A stretch of DNA of 64,000 bases, taken from the NCBI GenBank assembly GCA_036898135.1, contig CM072520.1:1463386-1527385 (forward strand), written 5' to 3'. The DNA is from Oncomelania hupensis. Its lineage: Eukaryota; Mollusca; Gastropoda; Littorinimorpha; Pomatiopsidae. Below are positions 45,830 through 58,189 of the stretch, one piece after another; position 1 is the first letter of the stretch; every line of letters starts with the position of its first letter. The position numbers and the translations under genes are program-made. The notes under the pieces were generated by a model that had not been told where the DNA came from, did not search any database, and saw nothing but the letters and a program-made list of their open reading frames with translations.

Positions 45830-48683
45830 CCATGAAGGTGACGATGGTGGGCGATTGAGCCGTTGTGTAGGGTGACGGTAGGGGGGAGTTTCAGTCGTGA
45901 ATGGTGCAAGGGAAAAAAGCTGAAGCTCATCGACGGGAAGGACCAGATCGACAGTTATCTGGCGAGATTCGAAAGGTTCGCTGAAAGCTCTAACTGGCGA
46001 ACTCAAGACTGGGCGATTGGACTCAGTGCACTTCTGACGGGGCAAGCACTCGATGTCTACACCAGACTGTCGAACGATGACGCCAAAGACTACGTTTTAA
46101 AAGGTCCTATTGCAGTGCTACAGCTTTACAGAGTAGGGCTACCGTAAACGCTTCCCGGAGCGCTTGTCGTCATATCTACACAAATGGGTGGAATTATCAG
46201 GCAAAGGGAAGACTTACGACAGTCTCCACGACTTGATCCTGAGGGAGCAATTACTCAACGCCTGCCCAAAGGACCTCGCGAACCACTTAGAAATACAAAA
46301 GCTGCAGCTGGAACATGTTGATGATTCTGCTGAAAGATATCTCATTGCTCACGGGAAGATCCTGGGGCCACCCAAAGCGAGGAAACATTTTCAAAGACTG
46401 GAAACCAAGGGAACCAGGACCAGGGAAACAAGACGAGCCAGAGACATACGAACTCCGGCCACCTTCTAGGGAAGGGCAATCAAGAGGCTGCTTCACCTGC
46501 AACGCCACAGGCCACAGAGCTGCCAACTGTCCTCAGAACAAAAAGAGCGGACAGCAGAGCACTACGGACAACGCAGCGGCAGTCAACCGACGGAGACGTT
46601 TCTTCAATCGACGGCAAATTAGTAGCTCTGACCATCAAGTGTGCGGAAGGAGCGTCATTCTTCCGAGTGAGACCGAACGCGCAGCTATTCCTGCGGACGT
46701 GCAAGAGTGCCTGACCGATGGAAAATTTCTCCTTGCCAACGAGAAATCCATCCCCGTCGTCGCCAGCGCAGAGCATGCCTGTTTCCAAGGGACGAGTCGG
46801 AAATCACGAAGTAACGGTCCTAAGAGACTCAGGTTGCAGTGGGGTCATCGTCAGAGGAGATCTAATCGCTAAAGAACAGTTCACAGGCGATTCTAAATGG
46901 ACACTCATGGCCGACAGCAAATGTGTGAAAGCGCCAGTTGCGAAGATTCAAATAAGCACCCCTTTCTACATTGGAGAAGCAGAAGCGGTTTGCCTGAAGA
47001 AGCCGCTGTACGATTTGATGATCGGGAATATCGACGGCGCGAGACGACCCGACGACCCCGATCCAGAGTGGAGTCCTGCCTCAACTCAACACGTCGAAGT
47101 TGCAGAGGATGATCCATTTCCATTTCCCGATGGAGACATTACAGAGCTGCTACGGGATAATAATGTGGCCAATCCGGCTCGGCCCTGCCGAACAGAGATC
47201 ATCGGTGCTGTCACTACCACCCAGGCCAAGAAAGACAAGACGTCTACGCCACTGAAGGTCGCCGACAGCTCCAAAGCCGCCATCGTGGACAGAGATAAGC
47301 TGATCCAGCTCCAGGAAGCTGATAGTACTTTAAACAAGTACAGGAACCGCCAAGAACACGTGACCAAAGGCAGTGGCACGGTCTATTTCGAGGTGAAGGC
47401 CAAGATCCTGTACAGAATCTTCCAGCACCCGAGGGTCAACGGAGGGAAACCACTACGTACCCTTGGTACCGTTACCCCTAAGGCGCCAGGTGATGGAAGT
47501 AGCTCACGATTCCATCATGGGAGGTCATCTGAGCATCAAGAAGACGTTGGGCAGAATCCAGGCAGAGTTCTACTGGCGAGGACTTCATGCTGACGTCAGC
47601 CGTTTCTGCCGATCATGTGACAATTGCCAGAAGACCATACCTACGAGGAAGGGTTCCTAAAGTGCCTGTGCAGAGGATGCCCCTGATCGACCGACCTTTC
47701 AAGAGGGTGGCCTTAGACTTAATCGGCGAAATAAAACCTCCGAGTGAAGAAGATCACCGATGGGTACTGACGTTAGTGGACTATGCAACTCGGTACCCAG
47801 AAGAAGTGCCTCTGAAGAAGATTGACACTGAAAATGTGGCAGAGGCGCTGGTGGATATGTTCAGCAGACTTGGAGTACCCGAAGAAATCCTGACAGACCT
47901 CGGGACACAATTCGTCTCTGACTGCATGAAGGAAGCCAACAGACTGCTGAGCATCCGGCATTTGACTCCGATACCCTATCATCCAACGTGCAACGAGCTA
48001 GTCGAGAAGTTTCATGCTACCCTAAAGTCCATAAGAAGAAACTTTGCAGCGAGCAGCCCAGACAGTGGCATCGTTACATCAACGCCTACGGAGAAGTACC
48101 ACAGGAGTCCACCGGCTTTTCTCCGTTCGAGCTGTTGTACGGAAGAACCATCCGAGGGTCGAAGCACATCCTGAAAGAACTATGGACGAAAGAAGTAGAA
48201 ACCCCAGAGGTGAAGAACACATACCATTACGTGTCTGAGCTACGGGAGAAGCTGGAGCAGACTCGAAATAGCCAGAGAAAACCTGAAGAAGTCCCAGGAC
48301 TGTGGAAGCACTACTATGATCGTAGTGCTGTGAACAGGAAGTTCAAACCTGGCAACAAAGTGCTGGTGCTGCTACCTATCGATCACAATAAGTTGCTGAT
48401 GCAGTGGAAAGGCAAATTCGAAGTGGATACCGTGAAGGGGATCGACGACAACAAGGTGAAAAACGGCCAGCATTCCAAGATATACCACGCCAATCTCCTT
48501 AAGCTGTACGTGGAAAGGCCACCAGAGACTGTACACGCAGCAACAGCAGCTGAGACTGACGACAGCTTTGACAGGGAAGAACTGTTGGAACTTGGAGACT
48601 TCCACAGCAAAGAAGGCATCGATGGTGTTAAACTAGGACCAAGCATGACGGAAGATCTAAAAGTGGAGCTCAAGGACCTTATG
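45830..48683 (+). mobile_element. Ty3/gypsy-type LTR retrotransposon relic, Gmr1-like gene order
   Basis: Frames in order: gag-like 45863-46147 and 46164-46469 (DSYLARFERFAESSNW, LILREQLLNACPKDLANHL, SCAN-like); a CCHC knuckle at about 46492-46535 (CFTCNATGHRAANC); a protease-like block at about 46812-46860 (LRDSGCSGVIV); integrase zinc site (HDSIMGGH..CRSCDNC, 47493-47640); integrase core with D at about 47718, D at 47900 and E near 48005; and a C-terminal part to 48670. The frame shifts several times, so it is dead. Integrase follows the protease region directly, with no reverse transcriptase between. The last residues (LGPSMTEDLKVELKDLM) resemble the lead-in to a reverse transcriptase, cut off at 48684. 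No LTRs were found. Confidence 0.82.
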
Positions 48684-48812
48684 GCATTGATCTTCTATCC
48701 AGTTCCCCTTTGCTGTACGCATGCCTTTTTGGATGTCATTGTTAATTTTTCGATAGGCGTCAGCTCCTTTTGAGGTGTTCTTTTTCTTTTTCATCTGTCT
48801 TCGTTTATCACC
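48684..48812 (-). mobile_element. RTE-like LINE fragment, inverted
   Basis: The minus strand reads KKKKNTSKGADAYRKINND and MRTAKGNWIEDQC, matching about 4615-4745 of the full copy. It truncates the gypsy-type relic and faces the plus-strand RTE copy that starts at about 50026. Confidence 0.8.
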
Positions 48813-49917
48813 AGAATAACATTTAACTAAAACTATTTTTTTAAATAAAAACAATACAGTGCCAGCCCCAATAAACAATAAAAATACGTGTACAGGCAGT
48901 ACAGCATTTAAACCAAAAACATTACACAAAAGACACTGATGGAACACAATTACAACACACACACACACACACGAAAATATACATCTTTATTTAACAATGA
49001 TTATGATGATAGTGAAAAAGTGTGTTGAAATTAATGAATGAGTGGATTTTTATCTGAATGAAGGGACGGAGGCATACCAGTGCCCTAGATATCAGGATGG
49101 TGCGTACTTGTTTAAGTTCTTTTGAGCGAGAAGGCTAAATGTTTTTTTGGAGATATATAAAATTAGTATATCATCAACCCAACTGCTTGCACCACAAAAT
49201 ATATCTATATATTTTATGTCCATGTATGAGACAAACATATAAATTTGTAAAGTCATATAAAATGTAAAACAAACATTTTGAAGACAAATGTGCACGTACG
49301 TGTAAACAAAAATGAAGGGACCTAAATCAACACTGAACCACCAGAGCAATAGAGAGGGTAAGCGGAGCAAAAAAGTGAGCTTATAGTTATAGAACGTGTA
49401 ACAAAATGTGGGGGAGGGGAAAAACACTAGCACTAAAATTAATAATAAATATTATTACTTTCTTGTTATTAACAGTAACATCATTCATTCTTTCTTATTT
49501 ATAGAATCGTCATCATTTATAATAATTTATATTATTTTCCATTTTCTTTATCTCGCACGATAGACACAAGTTACAAAACTGGGAACTCACCTATCAAACA
49601 AATAGAAACAACCTTTATTCACACGCGCGCCAACTGACGCTCCAGCGGCTGTCTAGTCGAAATGTATTTGCGAGTTCTAATGACTAATATTATATAGCCA
49701 GTCTCTCCCCCTCCCCCTTACGCCTCCACTAACACACACACCACATACACATACACACCCACACACAGTACTGTATATATTAAACAATATTACTAATACA
49801 CGATGTTTTTTTACAATATTAATTTACAGTAATATATATCTTGTTTTAAAAGGCTTTAAAAAAACGTTTAAACAATATAATCTTACCAACATAGAGTGGA
49901 ATGGCGTCACTGAAAGT
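48813..49917. other. AT-rich intergenic sequence
   Basis: No gene or known repeat recognised apart from short CA runs near 48955 and 49735. Confidence 0.4.
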
Positions 49918-50026
49918 ACAAGCGTTGTGGCCGCGTGATCTAAGGCGGGACTAACTTTCCCTGTGCACAGCCTAGGAACCAATGGCGCCTGACTGCTGTG
50001 GGATCGATCCTGGTCTCCACGATCCA
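49918..50026 (+). mobile_element. tRNA-derived SINE head (family C)
   Basis: TAAGGCGGGACTAACTTTCC, AGGAACCAATGGCGCCTGAC and the B-box-like GGGATCGATCC match the minus-strand SINE at 1490-1790. Confidence 0.65.
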
Positions 50027-51847
50027 AATCAAGTCTGGTATGTGCCTTACAGAAGAACAAGAAGTCTTGGATAGATCGACAGGGTGCTGCTCTGACCTTT
50101 ACAACCATACACCAAACGGAGACCCATCAGTTCTAGCATGTCCCCAGAACAGAGAAGAAGAAGAAATCCTCCCAATTCTTCGAGAAGAAGCTGAGGCAGC
50201 ACTGCAATCGCTGAAGAAAGGGATGTCAGTGGGAGTGGACAACATACCCGCAGAATTTGTCTGTAACCATTATCTGTAACAAGATTTGGCAGAGTGGAGA
50301 GTGGCCTATTCCATGGACCCAGTCGCTTGTCGTCACTCTTTTCAAAAAGGGTAACCTTGAAATCCACAAATGCCAACCATTGGCAACAGAGAAGAGGAGA
50401 TAGATTGTTCATATCAATCCCTCATTGCACGGAGGACGGCAACTAATAAGGATGTTAACCAAAATGTTATCAATAAACTCCAGTCCATGTCTTTAGGCCA
50501 GCCACCTGTATCACTGGTGTTGTACACACACTGCCTGTCTCCGTAACCTTCAACAGTGTCAAAACTACCGCACTATCAGCCATCCCAGCAAGGTCCTCCT
50601 GAAAAAAAAAAACCCCAAGCAGAACAAATCATAGCTGAAGAACAAGCAGGATTCATGGCAGGGCGAAGTACCACTGAACAGATTTTCAACCTCAGAATAA
50701 TCTGTGAGAAATACCTACAACACCAACAACATCTATATCATGTGTTTGTAGACTTCAAGAAAGTCTGGCATGTAGCTCTGTGGGCAGCCATGAGAGTGTA
50801 CAACATCAGCCCTAACATTATTAAAGTCATAAAACGCCTGTATGACAAGACTACCAGTGCAGTCCTCCACAACAGCTCCATCTGGAACTGGTTCAGAACA
50901 ACAATCGGCGTGCGTCAAGGATGCATACTCAATCCAACACTCTTCAACATCTTCCTGGAGCGCATCATGTCAGGCGCCCTTGCAGATCACGAATGCACAG
51001 TCAACATAGATGGGGTAGCGCAATCTCGAACCTCCATTTTGCGGACGACATGATGGATGTGTGTGTGCGCGCCAGCGAGCTAGGCAGCAAGCGTGAGTCT
51101 CTCGTTGTTGAAGTGTTTCGTGTAGTCCTTTTTTATCGTACAAAGTGGAATTTTATATCTGTGTGTTCGTGACAATGTGGACTTTCCTAATATGCTTTTG
51201 GATTTAATTTGTATGAAAAGGTGTGGTCAGTGTTTGGACATTTGTGACATCGATTGTTTATCATTTTATCCTGAATTGGATTGTATCAAGTGAGTACTGT
51301 TCAAAATTGGACTAATTATCGGTGGCATGTTGGCTAATTGAAACGTTCTTCTCGTCGAGTGCGGTTGTATTGAACTTTATAATTTTACGGTACACACGCC
51401 TATTGTTCTGACCTCGCGCTGTTCGACAACGCAGTGTGACCTTTGACCTATTGCGTGCATCCAGACGACAGAAGTACTTTTGAACTATTGGAAAGTTCTA
51501 CCCTTGAACCTTGTGACTGCAACTCCCATTAGACTGCCTTCTTCACCTTTATTTCTGCTGCCTTTTAAAACATGACCAGACTTTTTATTCATAGACCTCA
51601 CTATGAACTGAGTCCCTCACCCCTTGTCTTACCCACCCACGCACTGTTCGAGACGCTGACTGCCAAGCCTCCATCGTCCTCTTATTACTTACCTAGGGAC
51701 GTCTACCAGCGTGTTAAGGCGCTTGGCATCCTTTGTAGAAGTCCGACCAGGTGAGGTACGCGTGCGGGACAACTGAATAAACACCGTCGGTCCCGGACAT
51801 CATCGTCATCCTCTGCGGCAACCACATCATTACCGCCATCCCTTGCA

Positions 51848-53392
51848 GTGATCTTGACCTCGTTGACTCCTGCGGTGACACCGTCATCTGCGGCAGCACC
51901 AACATCTGCGGCAGCACCAACATCTGTGGCAGCACCAACGTCTGCGGTGGCCTATGTGTCGTCTTTGTTTGTAGCGGCCTCGACACTTGCGACGACAGCG
52001 GTGTCACCACCCCATGATTCATCCCCAGTGTCTGCACTACCAAACCCAGCGCCCTCATCTGTATCGGTGGTGCTTGCGGCTGTCCCAGTGTCGTCATCAT
52101 CAGTATCGCTGGTGCTTGCGGCTGCCCCAGTGTCGTCATCATCAGTATCGCTGGTGCTTGGGGCTGTCCCAGTGTCGTCATCATCAGTATCGCTGGTGCT
52201 TGCGGCTGCCCCAGTGTCGTCATCATCTGTATCGGTGGTGCTTGCGGCTGTCCCAGTGTCGTCATCATCAGTATCGCTGGTGCTTGCGGCTGCCCCAGTG
52301 TCGTCATCATCTGCGGCAGCCCCAGAGGGGTCGCCATCGTCTACTGCCCCATTGTCACCATCGTCTGCTGCCGCAGTGTCGTCATCGTCCGCTGCCCCAG
52401 TGTCGCCATCGTCTGCTGCGGCGGCCCTAGTGTCGCCATCATCTGCTGCGGCCCTAGTGATTCCATCGCCTGCGGTGACCTTCGCGCCATCGACCTCTGC
52501 TGAGTCCACAGTTTTACCCGCCATTCCCACTGTGTCCTTTGATCTGTTGAAACCGCCACGCCCACCTAACTACAGGTCTGGAAAACATTTTAAAGTCCTG
52601 TGCCTAAACGTTTGGTCGTGTTGCAACAAAACCATAGAACTGAATGATCTGATCAGTGAGGAAACTTATGATCTGGTATTTCTCAGTGAAACCTGGCTGA
52701 AACCTACGGGTAGCGAGGCTCACATTGCTGAGCTGACTCCACCGGGTTATATCCTCAAGTCCATACCTCGTAGGACTGGCTGTGGTGGAGGTGTGGCCAT
52801 TGTGTATCGCGAGGTCTTGAAGGACTCGTTGACTGTAGTCACTGACACCAGCAACCTCACCTACCGCTGTTTTGAATCGTGTGAGGTACGCCTTGTTGTT
52901 CAGGGTCAGACGTTTACATTTCTGTCCATTTACCGACCTCCTTACTCCTCCAAAAACAAAATCTCTGATAAGGCATTTGTTGATGAATTTTCTGAACTGT
53001 TAGAATCTTTTATGAATCGTGACAAACTTTTTATTGTTGGCGATTTTAATCTGCATTTTGACAAGCCATGCAACTTGTATGTAAAACAAATGTTGATATC
53101 TTTGCAGAACTTTGGTTTCGAGCAGCTTGTTCGCGTCCCGACACATCGGCTTGGCCACACCCTTGATTGGATCGTTACCAACAGTCAAACGCTTGTCGTG
53201 AACTTGGCGGTTCAGGATAAAACCATTTCTGACCATTTCTGCGCTTCCTTTGAATTGCTCATCAGGAAACCTGGCCGTGAGACCAGACTCGTCACGTCGC
53301 GAAACCTGAAACGGATAGACGTTGGCGCATTCAGGAGTGACGTGTCCTACGGCATAGCAGCCCTAAGTGAAAATGGAATGTCCGCGGACTAA
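51848..53392 (+). pseudogene. L2-like LINE: repetitive N-terminus plus endonuclease
   Basis: The 514-codon frame opens with about 200 residues of low-complexity Ser/Ala/Val/Pro sequence built from 54-60-bp DNA repeats (about 51880-52460). Endonuclease motifs follow: KVLCLNVWS, LVFLSETWLKP, GGGVAIVYR, LSIYRPPYSS, FIVGDFNLHFD, THTLDWIVTNS-like (HRLGHTLDWIVTN) and TISDHFCA. It ends in a premature stop. Confidence 0.75.
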
Positions 53393-53547
53393 TTCAGTTT
53401 TTGTCTGCGCAATGCCCTTGACAAACATGCGCCTCTAGTGACCCGCCGTGTTTCCGACCGGAAGTCAGCGCCCTGGATGACGGCCGCCAGCAGGCCAAGC
53501 GAGAACGGCGACATGCGGAGCGTCGCTGGATCGAGACTGGTCTTACG

Positions 53548-55425
53548 GTGGATCGGCAAATCTTTGTCCACCGCCGTAATATAGTCAACCGTATGATCCG
53601 CGACGCCAAAATAGTGTATACACGCGACCGCATCGTCAGTGCCAGCTCCTCTCGAGAGCTGTTCCGCGTTAGTGGCCAGCTGATGGGTTTGGACGCGACC
53701 AACATACTACCTAGGGTCCTTTCTGACAGCCTTCCAGAGAGCTTTAATTATTTTTTCACAGGAAAGATTGAAAAGATTAGAACTAGCCTTGGCTCGGGGA
53801 ACACCATAACCACCCTACCAACCTCTCACACCTCTACCTTTCCTGGCACTAAACTACAAGTCTTTCAAGCAGTTTCTGAAGACCAGGTCAGGAAAACAGT
53901 CCATCAAATGCAACAGAAATCTTGTCAGTTGGACCCTGTTCCAACTGATCTTTGTCAATGTTTGGACGATGTTCTTCCTGCTATCACTACTATAATGAAT
54001 ACCTCACTCCTTTCTGGCTCTGTCCCTCTGTCCTTCAAGCATGCTCTTGTAAATCCTCTCTTAAAGAAGCCTGGCCTGAATCCTAATGATTTGAAAAACT
54101 ATCGCCCCGTTTCAAACCTGCCATTTCTATCAAAAGTTTTTGAACGTCTTGTTCTTTCCCAGCTCATGTCTCATCTTCAAAATCATAATCTCCTAGAGCC
54201 CTTCCAGTCAGCCTACCGGAAAAGTCACTGCACAGAAACGGCACTTTTGCGCGTGGTCAATGATCTTTTGCAGGCATCGGATCGCGGAGATGTGTCGATC
54301 TTATCGTTGCTGGATCTGTCCGCAACCTTTGACACAATAGATCATGACCTTCTTTGTAAACGCCTCGAGGCTGTCTTTGGCTGCACTGGAACGGTTCTGG
54401 AGTGGTTCAGATCTTACCTGACAGACCGCACTCAGTCAGTTATTGTGAAAAACTCACTGTCTGCCCCATCAGTTCTTAAGTTTGGTGTCCCTCAGGGTTC
54501 AGTGTTAAGCCCAATTCTTTTCACAATGTACACTCAGCCTCTTGGTTCCATAATCAACAACTTCGGTCATTCTTACCAGTTCTTTGCTGACGATACTTAG
54601 CTTCACAACTCTGTCGCTCCTTCTCACATACAAAGCCTTGCAGACAACATGAAAGAATGCATTGAGAATGTTGCAGAATGGATGCGTGAGAATAAATTTA
54701 AAATGAATGATGACAAGACGGACCTCATTCTGGTCGGTACCAGATCAAAGCTGGAGAAGGTTGCAACTCATTCCATGGTTCTTTCTGGTAGTGAGATTAC
54801 ATTTTCTGATTCTGTGAAAAACCTTGGAGTCCACCTAGACAGCTGCTTGTCAATGGAGACCCAAATCAGTCAGCTCTGTAAATCTCTCTACTTCCAGCTC
54901 CGCAGAATCAGTAAAATCCGTCACTATTTGTCTGTTGATGATGCAAACAAACTGGCTGTCTCATTCATTCTTTCTCGGTACTGTAACGCACTTCTAGCAG
55001 GCGTGCCTGACAACAAGCTTTTGAGGTTGCAAAAGATCCAGAACAGCGCTGTGCGTATGGTTCTTCGTCAGCCCCGTCGTGTCAGTGCCACCCAGTTGCT
55101 CAGAAGATTGCACTGGTTGCCCGTCAAAGCTCGTATTGAATATAAACTATCCATTCTCTGCTTCCAAAGCCTACACTCTGAGTCTTTCCCATCATATCTC
55201 TCTGATCTGCTTCATCCATACACACCTGCACGTTCGTTACGTTCTGCAAGTACCTCTCTTCTCACTGTCCCAGGTTATTCCTTGATTACTTTTGGAAAAC
55301 GTTCTTTCAGTGTGCTTGGGCCTTTAACTTGGAATTCTCTTCCTGTATCTCTAAGACAAGTTCAGTGCCTCACAACTTTCAAGAAACTCCTCAAGCCTCA
55401 TCTATTTAAGAAGTACCTTTCCTAA
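53548..55425 (+). pseudogene. L2-like LINE: reverse transcriptase
   Basis: NYRPVSNLPFLSKVFERLVL, motif A LLDLSATFDTIDHDLL, motif B GVPQGSVLSPILFTMY and motif C FFADDT, directly followed by TAG (54598-54600) where family members have Gln. The frame continues at 54649-55425 (NKFKMNDDKTDLILVG, RLHWLPVKARIEYKLSILCF, TWNSLPVSLRQ). One codon separates this frame from an open one. Confidence 0.85.
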
Positions 55426-55793
55426 GTCCCTCACCTTTGGTTGCCTGCTACCCTCTCCCTCATACGAGTTTTACTTAAAACTGTTGTTTTTAAGTATGCA
55501 TTCATTTATCCCATGCATTTTATCTGTTTGATGCTTGCTTTTACCTTCCTACTTATTTGTGCATGTGTGTATGTGTGTGTGTGCGTGCGTGTATTCATTA
55601 TCTGTCACATTTTATTGTATTTATTACTATTATTTTTAAACTCAGAGTATTTTAAATTGTTATCCAATTCATTGTTATTGTGATTATTCATTACAGTTGT
55701 CTATTGTTATGTTTATGTGCATTGTGGTTTTTTTTAAATGTTTTATGCGCTTTGAGCAGAAATGTTGTCAGATATGTGCGCTTTATAAATAAA

Positions 55794-55875
<82 letters not shown>

Positions 55876-56639
55876 GCTGGAGAGGAACAACATATTGAAT
55901 AGCAGGTATAGGGATTCGACACCTCTGGATGGAATGGAAATAAGTGCAGAGAAGACCAAAATGATGACCAACAACACCAATGGCATCAACACAAATATGA
56001 AAGTCCAAGGCCAATCCCTCAACCCGGTGCATGGCTTCAAATATTTAGGAGCAATTATATCAAACAATGGGTCCCGCTAGGAAGTCCTCTCCAGGATCGC
56101 ACAAACAACTGCTGCCCTGACAAGATTGAAGCCCATTTGGAAAGGCAGGACAATCAGTCCACACTCCAAGGTAAGGCTGCTGCGCTCCCTTGTCATTTCC
56201 ATCTTCCTATACGCTTGCAAAACATGGACCCTCACAGCAGACCTACAACGAAGAATAAACAGCATGGAATTGAGGTGCTACATAAGACTTCTGGGCATTT
56301 CCTATTCCCAGCACATAACCAACAGTGAAGTCCGACAGACCATCACACAAGCCATTGGACAACACGATGACATGCTCACAGTGATGATGAAACAGAAACT
56401 CCGATGGTATGGCCACGTCACCAGAGCATCAGGCCTTGCAAAAACCATCCTGCAAGGCACGGTGCAAGAGACAGAACAACAGGTGGGAGGACAACTTTCG
56501 AGCATGGACTGGTTTGACACTGAACGAAGCCATGAGGGTTGCTAATAACAAAGAAAGATGGAGTACGCTGGTCAAACGACCTTTGAGTTATGGGATAGGA
56601 CAGGAGAGGATGCTATTCGGCGACCGAACCCACAGGGCA

Positions 56640-56990
56640 CGTTTGACATGTACTACGCTGTAAATCTTACATGACTCATTTTAGAGACATATATAAATGA
56701 CAACAATTACAGTGCATATGGAAGTCGATCACCTTCATCATGTGCCATGATCCGGCCAAAATCCATCGTGTCATTAATTTTTTTTAAAGTGAGATTTACA
56801 GCGCAGTACACGTCAGACTGTATTCTCGTCATGTTATTTCAATTGGGTTGCTTGTAGGATATTTTGACCAGGTCATGACACATGAAGGTGATCGATTTCC
56901 ATATGCAATGTGTCGTGGCCCAAAACTCAACAAAATCGCTTTAGACGTTTTTGAAATATTGAGCGAAACGTGTCTAACAACAAAATAATT
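56640..56990. mobile_element. Interleaved inverted repeats, MITE-like
   Basis: TGTACTACGCTGTAAATCTT (about 56648) recurs inverted at about 56790-56811. A second pair, GCATATGGAAGTCGATCACC (about 56715-56740), recurs inverted at about 56880-56912. There is no coding frame. The order suggests two overlapping or rearranged palindromic elements. Confidence 0.6.
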
Positions 56991-57089
56991 CCAGTGACCT
57001 TGACCTTTGTGGTAGAGCAAATATGATGGCAGGCAAGTTGGCTCCTTCAGTCTGGCAATTCAAAAATGGTTGGGCATGATGAATGGTGG

Positions 57090-57145
57090 GTGAGAGAGAG
57101 AGAGAGGGAGAGAGAGAGAGAGAGGGAGAGAGAGAGAGGTGGAAA
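57090..57145 (+). repeat. (GA)n microsatellite
   Basis: GAGA repeats with GGGA interruptions just 5' of a family R copy. Confidence 0.9.
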
Positions 57146-57174
57146 GAGCAAAGATGAGTCTTCAAAGTATTATT

Positions 57175-57885
57175 ACCCCTTGGGGTCATGAGCAATCTTG
57201 CCACTGTAGATTGTTCTAACCTATAAAGGGTACAGTGAAAGCCCCAGTTGAAAACCTGTCTTGCCTTTGTAGGCATGACAAATTAACTGCGGCAACAGTT
57301 CCCCCCGTTGGAGTGCCGGGGTTTCAGTATAAATAGTATCCCCACTTTCTGGAAATTTAGTGCTTTAAATTCCCACTGTCGCTGTCTTCCTCATTTGCTC
57401 TTTCCCATTCCCGATCTGTCCTACCACTCTGCTATACTATCTTCTTCTTCGCTAGATCAATGACCTACCTTTTTTCTTGAAAACTCTTCCTGGACAAGAC
57501 TCCTTGTTTGTGTATGAGGTCTGTTGGATCAGCTTGGGAGTGTTGGACGCTTTCTGCCGGGTGGTCACTAGGGCTTCCTATGAATGTACTATTTAGCACT
57601 ATAGGCATTTTATATGTATATTTTTTGTTGATGATTTATACTGATGTTTGTATTCTATTTTGTTTTTGTAATCGGGGAGTTCGCGTAGTTGAGGTCAACC
57701 CTCAGCCGTCCCTCGCGTGGGATGTCTTTATTGTAAAGTGACTGGCCGGTGGAGGGCATTCAATTTTCCCACTGGGGTTGTTTCAACAGATCTTTTATGC
57801 GGATCGGGTGTTGTCCGGTCCTGATTTGGCTCGGAAGAGTCCGCTGGACCTAAAGCAATAATAAATCAATCAATCAATCAATCAA
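57175..57885 (+). mobile_element. Family R retroposon, full-length copy 3
   Basis: 711 bp flanked by the 13-bp direct repeat TCAAAGTATTATT (57162-57174 and 57886-57898). It starts ACCCCTTGGGGTCATGAGCA and ends CCGCTGGACCTAAAGCAA followed by (AATC)n. This copy fixes the orientation of the family: 5' start here, simple tail at the 3' end. A 77-codon frame (57508-57741) closely matches that of the 13.9-kb copy. Confidence 0.9.
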
Positions 57886-57964
57886 TCAAAGTATTATTTC
57901 AGCTGCTAACCAATTTCTGCTGCGTAAGATTCTATGTGGAGTATTCGGGTTTTGTCAGAATGTG

Positions 57965-58175
57965 AAGTTAGTTAGTTAGTTATTCATTGCTTACAGAGTC
58001 GAGCGGACTGCAAAGAGCCGAATCAGGACCACAAAATCAAGACCACAACTTCGCTGAAAGAGGACTCACCCCTGATTCGCATAAAAGATCTGCCGAAACA
58101 ACCCAAATGGTAACACTGAAGGCACTCCACCAGCCGGTCATTTTACAATAAAGACATCCCATGCAAGGGACGCAT
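57965..58175 (-). mobile_element. Family R fragment, divergent subfamily
   Basis: GTTAGTTAGTTAGTTATTCA tail side, then GAGCGGACTGCAAAGAGCCG and TTTTACAATAAAGACATCCC. It matches the 3' third of the 19.9-kb copy. Confidence 0.7.
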
Positions 58176-58189
58176 TTTTTTTTTCGCAT

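Larger units (their letters stand above)
51061..55875 (+). mobile_element. L2-like LINE, near full length, nested in the RTE copy
   Basis: About 0.8 kb of leader, a Ser/Ala/Pro-rich repeated region, endonuclease, reverse transcriptase and a 3' UTR ending GCGCTTTATAAATAAA then about 27 ATT triplets (55795-55875). This is the usual end of L2/CR1-group elements. Stops and shifts at about 53391, 53540 and 54598 disable it. Confidence 0.88.
50026..56612 (+). mobile_element. RTE-like LINE split by a nested L2-like LINE
   Basis: 50026-51060 matches the full RTE copy from about 4836 to the FADD motif (about 5740), with losses (motif A reads VDFKKVWH, lacking AFDR). At 55876 the RTE sequence resumes with GCTGGAGAGGAACAA, the next bases of the full copy, and runs to a degenerate tail (GGGATAGGACAGGAGAGGAT) near 56612. 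The 4.8 kb between is a complete L2-like element. Confidence 0.88.

Noticed and set aside
51952..52530. Asp/Thr/Ala-rich minus-strand protein
   Set aside because: Antisense shadow of the repetitive L2-like coding region.
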